A DNA stretch of 5,027 nucleotides from Candidatus Tectimicrobiota bacterium (lineage in GTDB: Bacteria > JACPSX01). The DNA lies in NCBI GenBank assembly GCA_016193065.1, contig JACPSX010000245.1, positions 1-5,027 of the forward strand, in the 5' to 3' direction. A model generated the notes under the pieces. It saw nothing but the letters and a program-made list of their open reading frames with translations. It did no database searches and was not told the DNA's origin. The translations under genes and the position numbers were made by a program. Each line of letters begins with the position of its first letter. The stretch's first letter is position 1. Shown here in pieces: positions 1 to 3,918 of the stretch.

Positions 1-68
1 GGATGGACCTGATTGAGGCTCGTCCTGTCCGCCGAGTTGACCAGGTGGTCAATTTACGAAACGAGTAG
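1..68 (+). CDS. Possible 3' end of an unidentified plus-strand reading frame
   Basis: A frame open at the left edge of the window reads ...MDLIEARPVRRVDQVVNLRNE and ends in TAG at 66-68. Only about 22 residues are visible and I recognise no family. Two things make it worth noting. Its stop codon is immediately followed, with no gap, by the stop codon of the minus-strand gene at 69-332, so the two would converge. Also, the bases encoding DLIEAR to RRV recur at 3431-3463, in a frame that again reads DLIEAR. It could equally be non-coding repeat sequence that happens to be open. The start lies outside the window or is the ATG at 3-5, for which no ribosome binding site can be seen. Confidence 0.22.
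   Translation, partial: MDLIEARPVRRVDQVVNLRNE
6..38 (+). repeat. 33-bp direct repeat, copy 1 (copy 2 at 3431-3463)
   Basis: Bases 6-38 match 3431-3463 at 31 of 33 positions; the mismatches are at 25 and 27. Similarity stops abruptly on both sides. It is unlike the C-rich/G-rich palindromes elsewhere in the window and contains no obvious inverted repeat. Confidence 0.7.
37..52. repeat. Perfect inverted repeat TTGACCA-GG-TGGTCAA
   Basis: Seven-base arms (37-43 and 46-52) are separated by two bases. The gap is too short for a good RNA hairpin and no T-run follows, so it looks more like a protein-binding palindrome than a terminator. It lies inside the possible reading frame that ends at 68 and just beyond the end of the minus-strand UPF0175-like gene. 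No role can be assigned. Confidence 0.45.
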
Positions 69-332
69 TTAGCGAGTACCCGAAGACTCCCCAGTTTGGG
101 CTAGCACGATCGCCATAAGTTCCTCACTAATCCAAAGCCCGGAGGCGCGCAAGTCCTCGAGGAATTCCACGCGTGACATCCCAGCTAACTGGGCAGCCCG
201 TCCGGATGACAACTTTCCCAGCTCGAACAACTTCACGGCAGCTAGCAGACGCAGATCCTGAGAAAAGGACTCAGGGTCTTGCTTCAAGCTGATAAGGGTT
301 TCCTCAGGAATTTCGATGTGGACAATTGGCAT
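69..332 (-). CDS. UPF0175-family antitoxin with a DUF3368 (PIN toxin)-like C-terminal tail; probable deletion chimera
   Basis: The 87-residue product has two parts. Residues 1-58 fit the UPF0175 family, usually the antitoxin of a PIN-domain toxin: a beta strand VHIEIPEETL at the N-terminus, then LLAAVKLFELGKLSSGRAAQLAGMSRVEFLED, including the helix-turn-helix-like GKLSSGRAAQLAGMSR signature. In normal UPF0175 proteins this continues into a GIPVFNYDPEELEEDL-like end. Here it is replaced by LRASGLWISEELMAIVLAQTGE, which instead resembles the C-terminus of DUF3368 PIN toxins (typically LRAAGFWISEELYEEVLRLAGE). The simplest reading is an in-frame deletion that removed the end of the antitoxin gene and most of an adjacent downstream toxin gene. 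ATG at 330-332 has GAGG eight bases upstream (341-344). The fusion is still an open frame, so a small DNA-binding protein may be made, but toxin neutralisation is doubtful. The family assignment of the N-part is firm; that of the tail is from memory of the family. Confidence 0.75.
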   Translation of the reverse strand: MPIVHIEIPEETLISLKQDPESFSQDLRLLAAVKLFELGKLSSGRAAQLAGMSRVEFLEDLRASGLWISEELMAIVLAQTGESSGTR

Positions 333-365
333 TCAATCACCCTCATTCGTCACATTTATTTTTAT

Positions 366-394
366 TTTGTACCACTGATTGACCCTTTATGCAA
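366..394 (-). promoter_or_regulatory. Candidate sigma70-like promoter for the UPF0175-like gene
   Basis: Read on the minus strand, TTGCAT (389-394) and TACAAA (366-371) are separated by 17 bases and lie 34-62 bases before the ATG. Each hexamer matches consensus at four of six positions. The stretch 350-370 is AT-rich, unlike the surrounding repeats. Confidence 0.4.
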
Positions 395-426
395 CCCATG
401 AAGTGAACAGGGGATTGACTGTCACA

Positions 427-498
427 TCTCCTACCCCCCATCGGGGGAGAATTCCTACAACCCTCGCCCCCTTTGGGGGGAGGGTGCAGGTCGGGGAA
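427..498. repeat. Two adjacent C-rich/G-rich palindromic repeats
   Basis: The first (427-452) is centred on CCCCC-ATC-GGGGG (435-447). The second starts at 461 with CCCTCGCCCCC (461-471), TTT, then GGGGGGAGGG (475-484) and the tail TGCAGGTCGGGG. Both belong to the family found at 1021, 1117, 1866-2245, 3225-3405, 4704 and 4946. They would form strong hairpins, but no T-run follows either one. They lie between the minus-strand gene at 69-332 and the pseudogene at 618-895. Confidence 0.7.
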
Positions 499-534
499 AA
501 CCGTCCCCTCCGCTCGCGGCAACTCCATCCGCCC

Positions 535-580
535 CCGTTCGTGCTGAGCCTGTTTCTCCCCGTTCGTGCTGGTGGAGCAC
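535..580. repeat. GTTCGTGCT repeat, two partial copies
   Basis: CCGTTCGTGCTGAGCCTGT (535-553) and CCGTTCGTGCTG (560-571) are tandem half-copies. The second can fold as GTGCT (566-570), five-base loop, AGCAC (576-580). The same motif forms a complete hairpin at 2057-2085 and a variant of it at 4860-4892, so this is a dispersed repeat family in the region. Confidence 0.6.
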
Positions 581-617
581 TTTATCCGAGAAGATGTGGA
601 GTGGGGCCTGCGTAGCA

Positions 618-895
618 ATGAATGAGAAGGTGATAACCGCCATTTGTGATGCGGGGCCAATCCTTCACTTGGACGAGTTAGGCAGCCTGAACCTATTAGC
701 TGACTTTCGCAACCCCCAAGCCCACATGGTAGTATCGGTATTCTCCTGCGGGCCATCCGCCGCGGTCAGCTCACCGCTGCCCAAGCCATCTCTTGCTTGC
801 ATGCCATCCCACAGCACTCTTCACTTCACATCAGTCCCGTTCTATTGCAGGAAATTATAAGCCGCGTGAAACAAGAATACAGGATTGAGGAATGA
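618..895 (+). pseudogene. DUF3368-type PIN toxin remnant: N- and C-termini kept, centre deleted, frame changed
   Basis: From ATG 618 the frame reads MNEKVITAICDAGPILHLDELGSLNLLADF, the first strand and helices of a PIN nuclease with its first catalytic aspartate (D11 in ICDAGP). After about position 715 the homologous frame changes. From about 725 to TGA 893-895 it reads HGSIGILLRAI, RRGQLTAAQAISCLHAI and ends in LQEIISRVKQEYRIEE, the characteristic C-terminus of DUF3368/COG2405-type toxins. A complete protein would be about 150-165 residues; roughly 60-85 central residues are absent, including the remaining acidic active-site residues. The original reading frame instead runs out into an unrelated stop near 860. 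It therefore cannot be an active RNase. There is no convincing promoter or ribosome binding site, and no same-strand antitoxin upstream. The frame switch is seen directly; the size of the loss is estimated from family length. Confidence 0.8.
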
Positions 896-1179
896 GCCCT
901 CGACCTGTTGCCTCTGATTTGTAATTTCCACGCTGTTCCCTCATCCCTCAGTCTTCATGCCGATCCTTCTCCTCTTTCCCGGAACGATCCCCTGTCCGTT
1001 CATGGAAAAGAACCTCTTTCTCCCTTTCTCTCACTGGGGAGAAGGGTGCAGGTGAAGGAAAATTGAGGCTGAAGAGGGGAGTCTTTCATGGGAAGCTACG
1101 ACGCGGCGAGCCTTACCCCTCCTCCCCCCATTGGGGGAAAGAGCCATCGGGGAAGGGACTGTCATCAGGCCTCTTACTC
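896..1179. repeat. Intergenic spacer with two palindromic repeats
   Basis: Bases 896-1018 are pyrimidine-rich and show no recognisable gene. Bases 1021-1045 form a C-rich/G-rich palindrome (CCCTTTCTC...GGGGAGAAGGG) with the GTGCAGGTGAAGG tail seen in sister copies. Bases 1117-1156 hold a second (CCTCCTCCCCCCATTGGGGG). The latter begins 24 bases past the end of the minus-strand antitoxin at 1180. It could act as a boundary hairpin, although no U-tract follows in that direction. Confidence 0.55.
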
Positions 1180-1518
1180 CTAACCTTTTTCGCCAACTTT
1201 GACCACGCGTCCTCGGATATCTCCTGTCGCACTCGGAAACAGCTCCTTTTTTATCCCCTCCGCCAACCACTGTCTGATGAGGGTTTGGTAGGGGATCGAT
1301 TTCATCGTGGCAATTTTGCGGAGGGCTTGGATCTGAGCCGGATCAAGCTTAATTGAGATGTTCTGCAGGCGTCTCGTCCTTCTTCCGCTCAAGATCTCCT
1401 TACGCAATTCTTCTTCCAGTGCGAACTCAACAGGGCTCTCATCAAGTTCGCTGAGCACCCCGGATCGATCGTAGTACTCTGCCGGGGTCTCCTTGACCTT
1501 GCCGGATCGCTTTTCCAT
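1180..1518 (-). CDS. CopG/BrnA-type ribbon-helix-helix antitoxin, partner of BrnT
   Basis: The 112-residue protein has an acidic, flexible N-terminal half (1-45, EYYDRSGVLSELDESPVEFA) expected to contact the toxin. A CopG-antitoxin DNA-binding core follows: the strand NISIKLDP (53-60), helix AQIQALRKIATMKS, then the family signature IPYQTLIRQWLAEGIKKEL (75-93). A basic tail, IRGRVVKVGEKG, ends the protein. The family acts as a dimer that neutralises its toxin and represses its own operon. The ATG at 1516-1518 lies three bases after the toxin stop. GGAGG inside the toxin's last codons sits nine bases upstream of it. Toxin-then-antitoxin order is normal for brnTA operons. Length and motifs suggest an intact gene. 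I leave the symbol blank because BrnA and the broader CopG-antitoxin family overlap and I cannot separate them here. Confidence 0.87.
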   Translation of the reverse strand: MEKRSGKVKETPAEYYDRSGVLSELDESPVEFALEEELRKEILSGRRTRRLQNISIKLDPAQIQALRKIATMKSIPYQTLIRQWLAEGIKKELFPSATGDIRGRVVKVGEKG

Positions 1519-1521
1519 CGT

Positions 1522-1797
1522 TCAGATCCTCCGATGCCGCTGGCAATATTTGCGCTCAGCTACATCCATGTCCCATCCCGTGACTACACGGACAAGGCCC
1601 TTCCCTTTTTTTTCAAAGACCACAACAAGCAAGCGGCCTGATCGGGTGCGCCCGAAGGCCGCATAATGGCCTCGCTTTGTCTTTCGAAAAATTGGGGCGA
1701 TGGCAAATATCTCTTCAGCCTCTTCTGGCTCAATCCCATGACCGAGCGCAACGTGCAACACATTCCCGTCATCCCACTCAAATCCTGAGATTCGCAA
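1522..1797 (-). CDS. brnT: BrnT-family ribonuclease toxin
   Basis: The 91-residue protein fits the BrnT family (RelE-like fold ribonucleases that inhibit translation by cutting RNA). It opens with FEWDDGNVLHVALGHGI (6-22), matching the family's FEWDxxK...KHGI start, then EPEEAEEIFA (23-32). GHYAAFGRTRSGRLLVVVFEKKG follows (43-65), then VRVVTGWDMDVAERKYCQRHR (69-89), equivalent to the usual RIISAR..T..ER..Y end. All blocks are present and length is normal, so it is probably functional. The start is TTG at 1795-1797: an in-frame stop lies 30 bases upstream with no ATG or GTG between, and GGAG sits seven bases before the TTG. A weak start codon would limit toxin output. An ATG at 1800-1802 belongs to another frame. 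It is co-transcribed with the antitoxin three bases downstream. Confidence 0.87.
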   Translation of the reverse strand: MRISGFEWDDGNVLHVALGHGIEPEEAEEIFAIAPIFRKTKRGHYAAFGRTRSGRLLVVVFEKKGKGLVRVVTGWDMDVAERKYCQRHRRI

Positions 1798-1813
1798 CCC
1801 ATATCTCCACTTG

Positions 1814-1848
1814 GTAATACATTACACTCCCCGAACATTTTTCGTCAA
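1814..1848 (-). promoter_or_regulatory. Candidate promoter and operator palindrome of the brnT-antitoxin operon
   Basis: On the minus strand TTGACG (1843-1848) is followed by TGTAAT (1821-1826) with a 16-base spacer, or TAATGT (1819-1824) with 18. Overlapping this -10 region is the inverted repeat GTAAT-AC-ATTAC (1814-1825). It is well placed for the ribbon-helix-helix antitoxin to bind and repress its own operon. Autorepression is family knowledge; the site assignment is inference. Confidence 0.5.
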
Positions 1849-1865
1849 GTGCCACCTCCGGTACT

Positions 1866-2245
1866 ACCCCACCCCCCATGGGCGGAGGATCTACCCTCAT
1901 ATCTTCTCCCCTCTCAGGTAGGAGGATTCAGCATCACATCTCCTCCCCCCTTCGCGGGGGCGGAACCACGCTGACATTTTCTCCCTCCCACACTGGGGGA
2001 AGGGTCTGGGTTAGGGAGCAAAGACCCATCCGTCCGTGCTGAGCTTGTCCACCTCCGTTCGTGCTGAGATGGTCGAAGCACGAACCCCTGTCCCCTTGAT
2101 TCGTCGTCGGGAGATATCTTCAACCCCTCTCCCCATCTGGGAAGAATCACCATCTTCCCTGCCCATCCGGGAGAAATTTTCGTTTCCCCGCGCCCCCCTC
2201 TGGGGAGAACCCATTTCCCCAGCACCGGGGAAAGGTGGGGGACTC
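1866..2245. repeat. Cluster of about eight C-rich/G-rich palindromic repeats
   Basis: In 380 bases there are about eight units of the form C-run, 3-6 bases, G-run, then GGAT/GAA/GGT-like tails. They start near 1870 (CCCCCCATGGGCGGAGGAT), 1904, 1938 (TCCTCCCCCCTTCGCGGGGG), 1981 (with tail GGGTCTGGGTTAGGG), 2122, 2152, 2186 (CGCCCCCCTCTGGGGAGAA) and 2215. Spacing is roughly 30-45 bases. Units differ in sequence, and the material between them is not a set of equal-length spacers. No gene is recognisable; frames that stay open through this block do so because the repeats lack stops. The cluster ends exactly where the receiver remnant begins. Confidence 0.65.
2031..2085. repeat. GTTCGTGCT hairpin repeat, one partial and one complete copy
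   Basis: CCGTCCGTGCTGAGCTTGTC (2031-2050) is a half-copy. It is followed by a complete inverted repeat, GTTCGTGCT (2057-2065), loop GAGATGGTCGA (2066-2076), AGCACGAAC (2077-2085). The 11-base loop matches that of the hairpin at 4851-4901 (GAGCCTGTCGA) in 8 of 11 positions, so both belong to one family. The copy sits inside the palindrome cluster. Confidence 0.65.
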
Positions 2246-2530
2246 TGGCGCCTAGCCTTCCCCCGCTCCAGCAAGCTTTTCACCCGGGTCTCCAGAATGT
2301 TCACCTCCCCCATTCTCCCGCTTGATCTTCTGGCACAGCCGGGGGATGTTCACGCTGGGCAGGTGAAAATCGAGGATCACCAGATGCGGCTCGCACTGCT
2401 TCACGCGCAGGAGTGCCTGGCGGTCATTCTCCGCCTCAAAAACCTGATAGCGCGCCTGCAAAATGCGCTTCAAGGTCGTGCGGGTATACGGGTCATTCTC
2501 GACCACAAGGACTCTCTTCTCCCTTGACAA
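2245..2530 (-). pseudogene. Response-regulator receiver domain remnant with its centre deleted
   Basis: Reading from TTG 2528-2530, KRVLVVENDPYTRTTLKRIL (5-24) carries the acidic END pocket (E11, D13). HLVILDFHLP (49-58) carries the phosphoacceptor D54. Homology continues to RLCQKIKREN (about 71) and then stops. From about 2313 a different frame reads GEVNILETRVKSLLERGKARR, which looks like the last helix of a receiver (compare GELLLRVRALLRR). About 35-45 residues between the two are missing, including the conserved Thr/Ser and Lys needed for signalling, and there is a frame change. Downstream the frame runs straight into palindromic repeats without its own stop. No ATG or ribosome binding site is visible upstream, so the true start may be lost too. 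Without an output domain it may once have been a single-domain regulator or a larger one. No partner kinase is present here. Confidence 0.75.
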
Positions 2531-2537
2531 CAGTTGC

Positions 2538-2566
2538 TTGACTGAGAAGGAATCACTGGGTATACT
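2538..2566 (+). promoter_or_regulatory. Strong sigma70-like promoter for the ribbon-helix-helix/MazF operon
   Basis: TTGACT (2538-2543) and TATACT (2561-2566) are separated by exactly 17 bases; each hexamer matches consensus at five of six positions. Predicted transcription would start near 2573, leaving a leader of about 48 bases before the ATG at 2621. It sits back to back with the receiver remnant, whose start lies at 2530 on the other strand. Confidence 0.65.
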
Positions 2567-2620
2567 TCATTTGCAGTTATAGCATCATATACAGCCTTTC
2601 CTGGAAAGGAGGCAAATCCA

Positions 2621-2848
2621 ATGCCGCGCGGCAAAATGGTTTACGTCTCGGAGGAAGCCCACCGGAAGCTCAAGCTACTGGCCGCCCGTCGCAACCGCCC
2701 AATGGGGGAGGTGGTCGAAGAATTGGTTGGACAGGAACTGGCGGATTTGCTCAACCTCTGGACGAGTCCGGAGGGCCTGATGCTGCAGCAAAAACTGCTG
2801 GCCCAGATCTGGGAGGACCCAGCCCTGGATGTCTACAATGATGATTAA
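2621..2848 (+). CDS. Ribbon-helix-helix antitoxin (CopG/VapB-like) of a MazF-type toxin
   Basis: The 75-residue protein looks like a complete small antitoxin. Residues 5-9 (KMVYV) would be the DNA-binding strand. Residues 11-24 (EEAHRKLKLLAARR) and 28-45 (MGEVVEELVGQELADLLN) are the two helices of the fold, and the acidic tail (EDPALDVYNDD) suits binding to a toxin. AAAGGAGG (2605-2612) ends eight bases before the ATG, and a good promoter lies upstream at 2538-2566, so expression is likely. The toxin gene overlaps its 3' end. Because that toxin has lost its centre, this antitoxin now appears orphaned. It may persist as an autorepressor or to counter related toxins elsewhere. The fold is recognised with good confidence; the specific subfamily is not. 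Confidence 0.82.
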   Translation: MPRGKMVYVSEEAHRKLKLLAARRNRPMGEVVEELVGQELADLLNLWTSPEGLMLQQKLLAQIWEDPALDVYNDD

Positions 2849-3060
2849 GCTCTCCCGTGGAGATACCGTGCTCGTGGCATTCCCCTTCGTGACTCAGACG
2901 CATGTGCAGCGCAGGCGGAGACCAGCCCTGGTGGTACAAGCGGATCGGTATAACCGTCGGCGGGCTGCCGTGATCCTGGCCGCCATCACCAGCAGCCGGG
3001 CTGGACCGCATCGACCAAGCTCTGGCAGATGCCCTCGGACTTGTCTCTTCGTCCACCTAG
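2829..3060 (+). pseudogene. mazF: MazF/PemK-type toxin remnant: centre deleted, frame changed
   Basis: The first frame reads MIKLSRGDTVLVAFPFVTQ from ATG 2841, then RRRRPALVVQADRYNRRR and AVILAAITSSR. These are the N-terminal strands of MazF-family endoribonucleases (RGDvvlvpFPF, kRRPALVV, AAITS). After about 2998 homology jumps one frame: GLDRIDQALADALGLVSSST ends at TAG 3058-3060, matching the usual C-terminal helix (LDRIDxALxxALGL). About 35-45 residues between them are absent. That segment normally holds the second catalytic strand region and dimer contacts, so toxicity is unlikely. ATG 2829 is 12 bases after GGGAGG; 2838 and 2841 are alternative starts. All three overlap the antitoxin's last codons, the usual translational coupling. 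Without the frame change the first frame would run to a stop near 3089 with an unrelated tail. Confidence 0.8.
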
Positions 3061-3263
3061 CCCCCCGCACCCAGCTTTCCTATCCATGATCATGCATTGG
3101 AACTCCTTGCCCTCTTTCTCCAGCATTTCCTTCCACCTTCCCCTTATCCCCTAGATCACCCACTGGCCCGGCCAGCTCCGCATCTCCTTCAGGAACCGAA
3201 TATGCGAGTCCGCACCCCAGGCAGAATGGTCCTCCCCCACCCCTATCAGGGAGAACTCTTCTT
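3061..3263. other. Intergenic stretch with no clear gene
   Basis: Pyrimidine-rich sequence follows the MazF remnant. The palindromic repeat copy CCTCCCCCACCCCTATCAGG begins near 3231. The only coding-like feature is on the minus strand at 3151-3222 (see the possible remnant at 3151-3619). No terminator hairpin with a T-run was found after 3060. Confidence 0.4.
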
Positions 3264-3345
3264 TTCCCTCGCCCACATCTGGGGAGAGGGTCTGGGTGAG
3301 GGGGCGCAGGTCAGGACAAGCAGGGTCAGTGTGAGGGAAAGGATC
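3264..3345 (+). repeat. 82-bp direct repeat, copy 1 (copy 2 at 4946-5027)
   Basis: Bases 3264-3345 match 4946-5027 at 79 of 82 positions, with 65 consecutive identical bases (3281-3345 and 4963-5027). The left part is a C-rich/G-rich palindrome with the tail GGGTCTGGGTGAGGGGGCGC. The right part (CAGGTCAGGACAAGCAGGGT onward to GGATC) is unique sequence found only in these two copies here. Copy 2 is cut by the window edge, so the true repeat may be longer only if copy 1's continuation after 3345 also recurs. The pair brackets the vapBC operon. Confidence 0.9.
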
Positions 3346-3367
3346 TACGAGGCAGCAGGAATTACGA

Positions 3368-3405
3368 CTCCTCCCCCCTCGCAGGGGAGGATGCAGGAGG
3401 GGGGG
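3368..3405. repeat. C-rich/G-rich palindromic repeat with GGATGCAGG tail
   Basis: CTCCTCCCCCCTCGCAGGGG (3368-3387) continues as AGGATGCAGGAGGGGGG. It is the closest relative of the repeat at 4740-4930 that is interrupted by a 155-bp element. It serves as the uninterrupted reference for that insertion. Confidence 0.75.
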
Positions 3406-3430
3406 AAGCGTCATCAGCCCCCATGGCGAG

Positions 3431-3463
3431 GACCTGATTGAGGCTCGTCGTGCCCGCCGAGTT
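3431..3463 (+). repeat. 33-bp direct repeat, copy 2 (copy 1 at 6-38)
   Basis: This segment matches 6-38 at 31 of 33 positions. As in copy 1, the plus-strand frame reads DLIEAR followed by RRV. The surrounding sequences share nothing else visible. Confidence 0.7.
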
Positions 3464-3619
3464 CGCCACCGAACCCGCTCCGACCCTCGACTGGGCCGCC
3501 GCCTCGTGAGCCGCGCCCCCCGCGGCCCCCACTCCTCCAACCTCTGACGCTTCATCGCCTCCTCAATCGCTCCCGGCAGATCCTCCGGCTCGCAGGCCCG
3601 ATCAACGGGCCATTCGCTC

Positions 3620-3662
3620 TTGACAGCGTCGCATAATTATGTTATACGTTTTGACAGCTTCG
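3620..3662 (+). promoter_or_regulatory. vapBC promoter with repeated operator candidates
   Basis: TTGACA (3620-3625), 17 bases, then TATACG (3643-3648) form a good sigma70-like promoter about 43 bases before the vapB ATG. TTGACAGCGTCG (3620-3631) recurs as TTGACAGCTTCG (3651-3662), 31 bases apart (about three helical turns), with one copy over the -35 and the other near the predicted start point. The perfect palindrome CATAATTATG (3632-3641) lies between -35 and -10. These are plausible binding sites for VapB/VapBC autorepression. Confidence 0.6.
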
Positions 3663-3690
3663 TTTAACCCAATTAAAAGGAGGCAGAACC

Positions 3691-3918
3691 ATGCCGGCCG
3701 TGAAAATATTAGCCAAGGGTCAACTGGTCATCCCGGCCAAACTCCGCAAGAAATACCACATCCGGCACGGCTCCGAGCTCCAGATCCTCGAATACGGCGG
3801 GATGCTTCATCTGATTCCGCCTGTCACCGATCCGATCAAGGCCGCCGCCGGTTTTTTGCCCAAAAGGCCTTCTCTCGCCAAAAAGCTGTTGAAGGAGCAC
3901 CAAAAGGATTTTGCGTGA
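3691..3918 (+). CDS. vapB: VapB antitoxin, AbrB/MazE swapped-hairpin family
   Basis: The 75-residue protein starts with the AbrB/MazE DNA-binding fold: KILAKGQLVIPAKLRKKYHI (5-24), where GQLVIPAKLR is the family hallmark, then GSELQILEYGGMLHLIPP (27-44). Residues 45-75 (DPIKAAAGFLPKRPSLAKKL onward) form the flexible tail that normally wraps the toxin and blocks its active site. The family dimerises, binds its own promoter and is degraded by proteases under stress. AAAAGGAGG (3675-3683) ends seven bases before ATG 3691. Its TGA overlaps the toxin's GTG start. Length and motifs are complete. It lies in a block bounded by a promoter at 3620 and a terminator at 4583. Confidence 0.9.
   Translation: MPAVKILAKGQLVIPAKLRKKYHIRHGSELQILEYGGMLHLIPPVTDPIKAAAGFLPKRPSLAKKLLKEHQKDFA

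Larger units (their letters stand above)
3151..3619 (-). pseudogene. Possible unidentified minus-strand gene remnant split by repeats
   Basis: Two stretches in the same minus-strand frame look protein-like. Bases about 3619 to 3464 read SEWPVDRACEPEDLPGAIEE then AMKRQRLEEWGPRGARLTRRR. Bases 3222-3151 read ADSHIRFLKEMRSWPGQWVI and stop. Between them lie about 240 bases, mostly palindromic and direct repeats. The upstream stretch is much richer in G and C than the flanking TA genes. I do not recognise a family, no start or ribosome binding site is evident, and the arginine-rich part may simply reflect GC-rich non-coding DNA. The plus strand of 3428-3549 is also open (DLIEARRARRV onward to a stop), so which strand, if either, was coding is undecided. 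Confidence 0.2.

Noticed and set aside
461-484. Rho-independent terminator
   Set aside because: The stem is strong but there is no T-run on either side. The same holds for the other C-rich/G-rich palindromes, so they are listed as repeats.
343-756. 137-residue minus-strand frame
   Set aside because: It runs through palindromic repeats and the antisense of the PIN remnant. Its composition is proline- and arginine-rich with no recognisable domain.
1800-1802. ATG as the brnT start
   Set aside because: It is not in the brnT frame; the BrnT-like protein can only begin at the TTG at 1795-1797 or a nearby non-standard codon.
1866-2245. CRISPR array
   Set aside because: Units are diverged palindromes with irregular spacing, and the sequence between them does not form equal-length unique spacers. 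No cas genes are present.
2036-2527. 163-residue plus-strand frame
   Set aside because: The first part is repeat sequence and the rest is antisense to the receiver remnant, which has clear family motifs.
2524-2529. TTGACA as the -35 of the 2621 operon
   Set aside because: No acceptable -10 lies 16-18 bases downstream, whereas TTGACT at 2538 is followed at exactly 17 bases by TATACT.
3639-3914. Long N-terminal extension of VapC
   Set aside because: The frame is open upstream but overlaps vapB and the promoter and has no family similarity. GTG 3915 overlaps the vapB stop in the usual GTGA arrangement and gives a normal PIN length.
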